A stretch of 64,000 nucleotides of DNA. It comes from an uncultured Gammaproteobacteria bacterium (lineage in GTDB: Bacteria > Pseudomonadota > Gammaproteobacteria > GCA-002705445 > GCA-002716945). Shown here piece by piece: positions 62,086 through 64,000 of this stretch. The translations under genes and the position numbers were made by a program. Numbering within the stretch: position 1 is the first letter of the stretch; each line of letters starts with the position of its first letter. The DNA is taken from contig CACEHM010000003.1 of assembly GCA_902559355.1 (NCBI GenBank), positions 62,001-126,000 on the forward strand, read 5' to 3'. The notes beneath the pieces were generated by a model that saw only the letters and a list, made by a program, of their open reading frames with translations, searched no databases and had not been told where the DNA came from.

Positions 62086-62089
<4 letters not shown>
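60359..62089 (+). CDS. ilvI: Acetolactate synthase large subunit
   Basis: This ThDP enzyme makes acetolactate or acetohydroxybutyrate, the first step of branched-chain amino acid synthesis. The 576-residue protein has the catalytic Glu in VRHEQGATHAADGYARA near residue 48, [30 protein letters not shown] near residue 78, and the ThDP/Mg-binding C-terminal block [45 protein letters not shown] near residue 447. GEAS replaces the more usual GDGS, as in some other proteobacterial relatives. The stop overlaps ilvH by ATGA. Confidence 0.95.
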
Positions 62090-63616
<1,527 letters not shown>

Positions 63617-64000
63617 TTGAGAAAGAAAAGAAATAAACTACCTGGAGTATATCTGCTGCCAAACCTTGTGACATCAGGGGCTTTATTTTGCGGTTTCTAT
63701 TCAATTATCACAGCTATTGGCGGAAACTATATATTAGCTGCTATATATATTTTGTTTGCAATGATTCTCGATGGCCTTGATGGCAGAGTGGCAAGGATGA
63801 CAAATACACAAACATCATTTGGTGAATACTTTGATAGCTTATCTGATATGTTATGTTTTGGAGTTGCACCAGCATTACTTATTTATCTTTCAAGTTTATC
63901 CATGTTTACTTCTGGTTATCTTGCTAAAATATCCTATATTGCATGTTTTATTTATATCGCTTCAACAGCTATAAGATTAGCTAGATTTAACTCAAGAAAT
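63617..64000 (+). CDS. pssA: CDP-diacylglycerol-serine O-phosphatidyltransferase, 5' part
   Basis: This membrane enzyme makes phosphatidylserine, the precursor of phosphatidylethanolamine. The frame begins with TTG directly after the ilvC stop (LRKKRNKLPGVYLLPNLVTSGALFCGF) and runs off the window end after 128 codons. The CDP-alcohol phosphatidyltransferase signature DGLDGRVARMTN followed by GEYFDSLSD gives all the Asp and Arg residues, near residues 48-73. Several transmembrane segments are present. ilvIHC-pssA is a known gammaproteobacterial and betaproteobacterial order. The TTG start is inferred because no ATG or GTG fits. Confidence 0.9.
   Translation, partial: MRKKRNKLPGVYLLPNLVTSGALFCGFYSIITAIGGNYILAAIYILFAMILDGLDGRVARMTNTQTSFGEYFDSLSDMLCFGVAPALLIYLSSLSMFTSGYLAKISYIACFIYIASTAIRLARFNSRN

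Overview
The window is AT-rich (about 30% GC by eye), tightly packed chromosomal DNA. I see no mobile elements, prophage, CRISPR arrays or long gene-free stretches; no gene-free gap exceeds 300 bases. Gene content and order (dcw cluster, lpxC-secA-argJ-zapD-coaE, bamD/rluD-pgeF, fmdB-aspS-yebC-ruvC, ilvIHC-pssA) point to a streamlined gammaproteobacterium. It carries both tetrahydromethanopterin (H4MPT)-linked C1 oxidation and thiosulfate (Sox) oxidation, so I infer a small-genome marine-type sulfur-oxidising methylotroph. The exact lineage cannot be fixed from this window.

Layout. 1-13519: H4MPT/methanofuran C1 region. It holds mptG (5' truncated), mtdB, an orf17-type ATP-grasp, mch, an orf5-type RimK-like ligase, an orf7-type CitG-like protein and fae, ended by a strong terminator. 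A HisA-like gene runs leftward; mfnD-like, mfnF-like and pabB run rightward; mfnB, DUF447, a DHPS-related gene, dmrB-like and mobA run leftward. 13570-15677: dusA, a methyltransferase and the RNase P RNA. 15697-32890: division and cell wall (dcw) cluster, with a mini J-domain gene after mraZ and ftsZ placed between ftsL and ftsI instead of after ftsA. 32955-40397: lpxC, a dciA-like gene, secA, argJ, a Nudix/ThiE-like fusion, zapD, coaE, a 26-residue membrane peptide and a PP0621-like gene. 40448-48273: nadE, bamD, rluD, pgeF, an RND efflux pair and two cytochromes c. 48371-53864: fmdB, aspS, nadA, yebC, ruvC, queE, queC. 53905-60335: a YeeE/YedE thiosulfate transporter, tRNA-Lys, an alpha/beta hydrolase, a lipoprotein, soxXYZA, a BepA-like protease and tusA. 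60359-64000: ilvI, ilvH, ilvC and pssA (3' truncated).

How it fits together. Fae condenses formaldehyde with H4MPT, MtdB oxidises methylene-H4MPT, and Mch forms formyl-H4MPT. The surrounding genes make the cofactors: pABA (PabB), the ribofuranosyl linkage (MptG), pterin condensation (DHPS-like), the final reduction (DmrB-like), methanofuran (MfnB/D/F-like) and molybdopterin guanine dinucleotide (MobA) for the formylmethanofuran dehydrogenase expected elsewhere. SoxXA and SoxYZ, TusA, the YeeE protein and the small cytochromes c would supply sulfur-derived electrons. Most genes in each run are joined by ATGA or TAATG overlaps, so translational coupling is pervasive. Several convergent gene pairs abut or overlap with no terminator.
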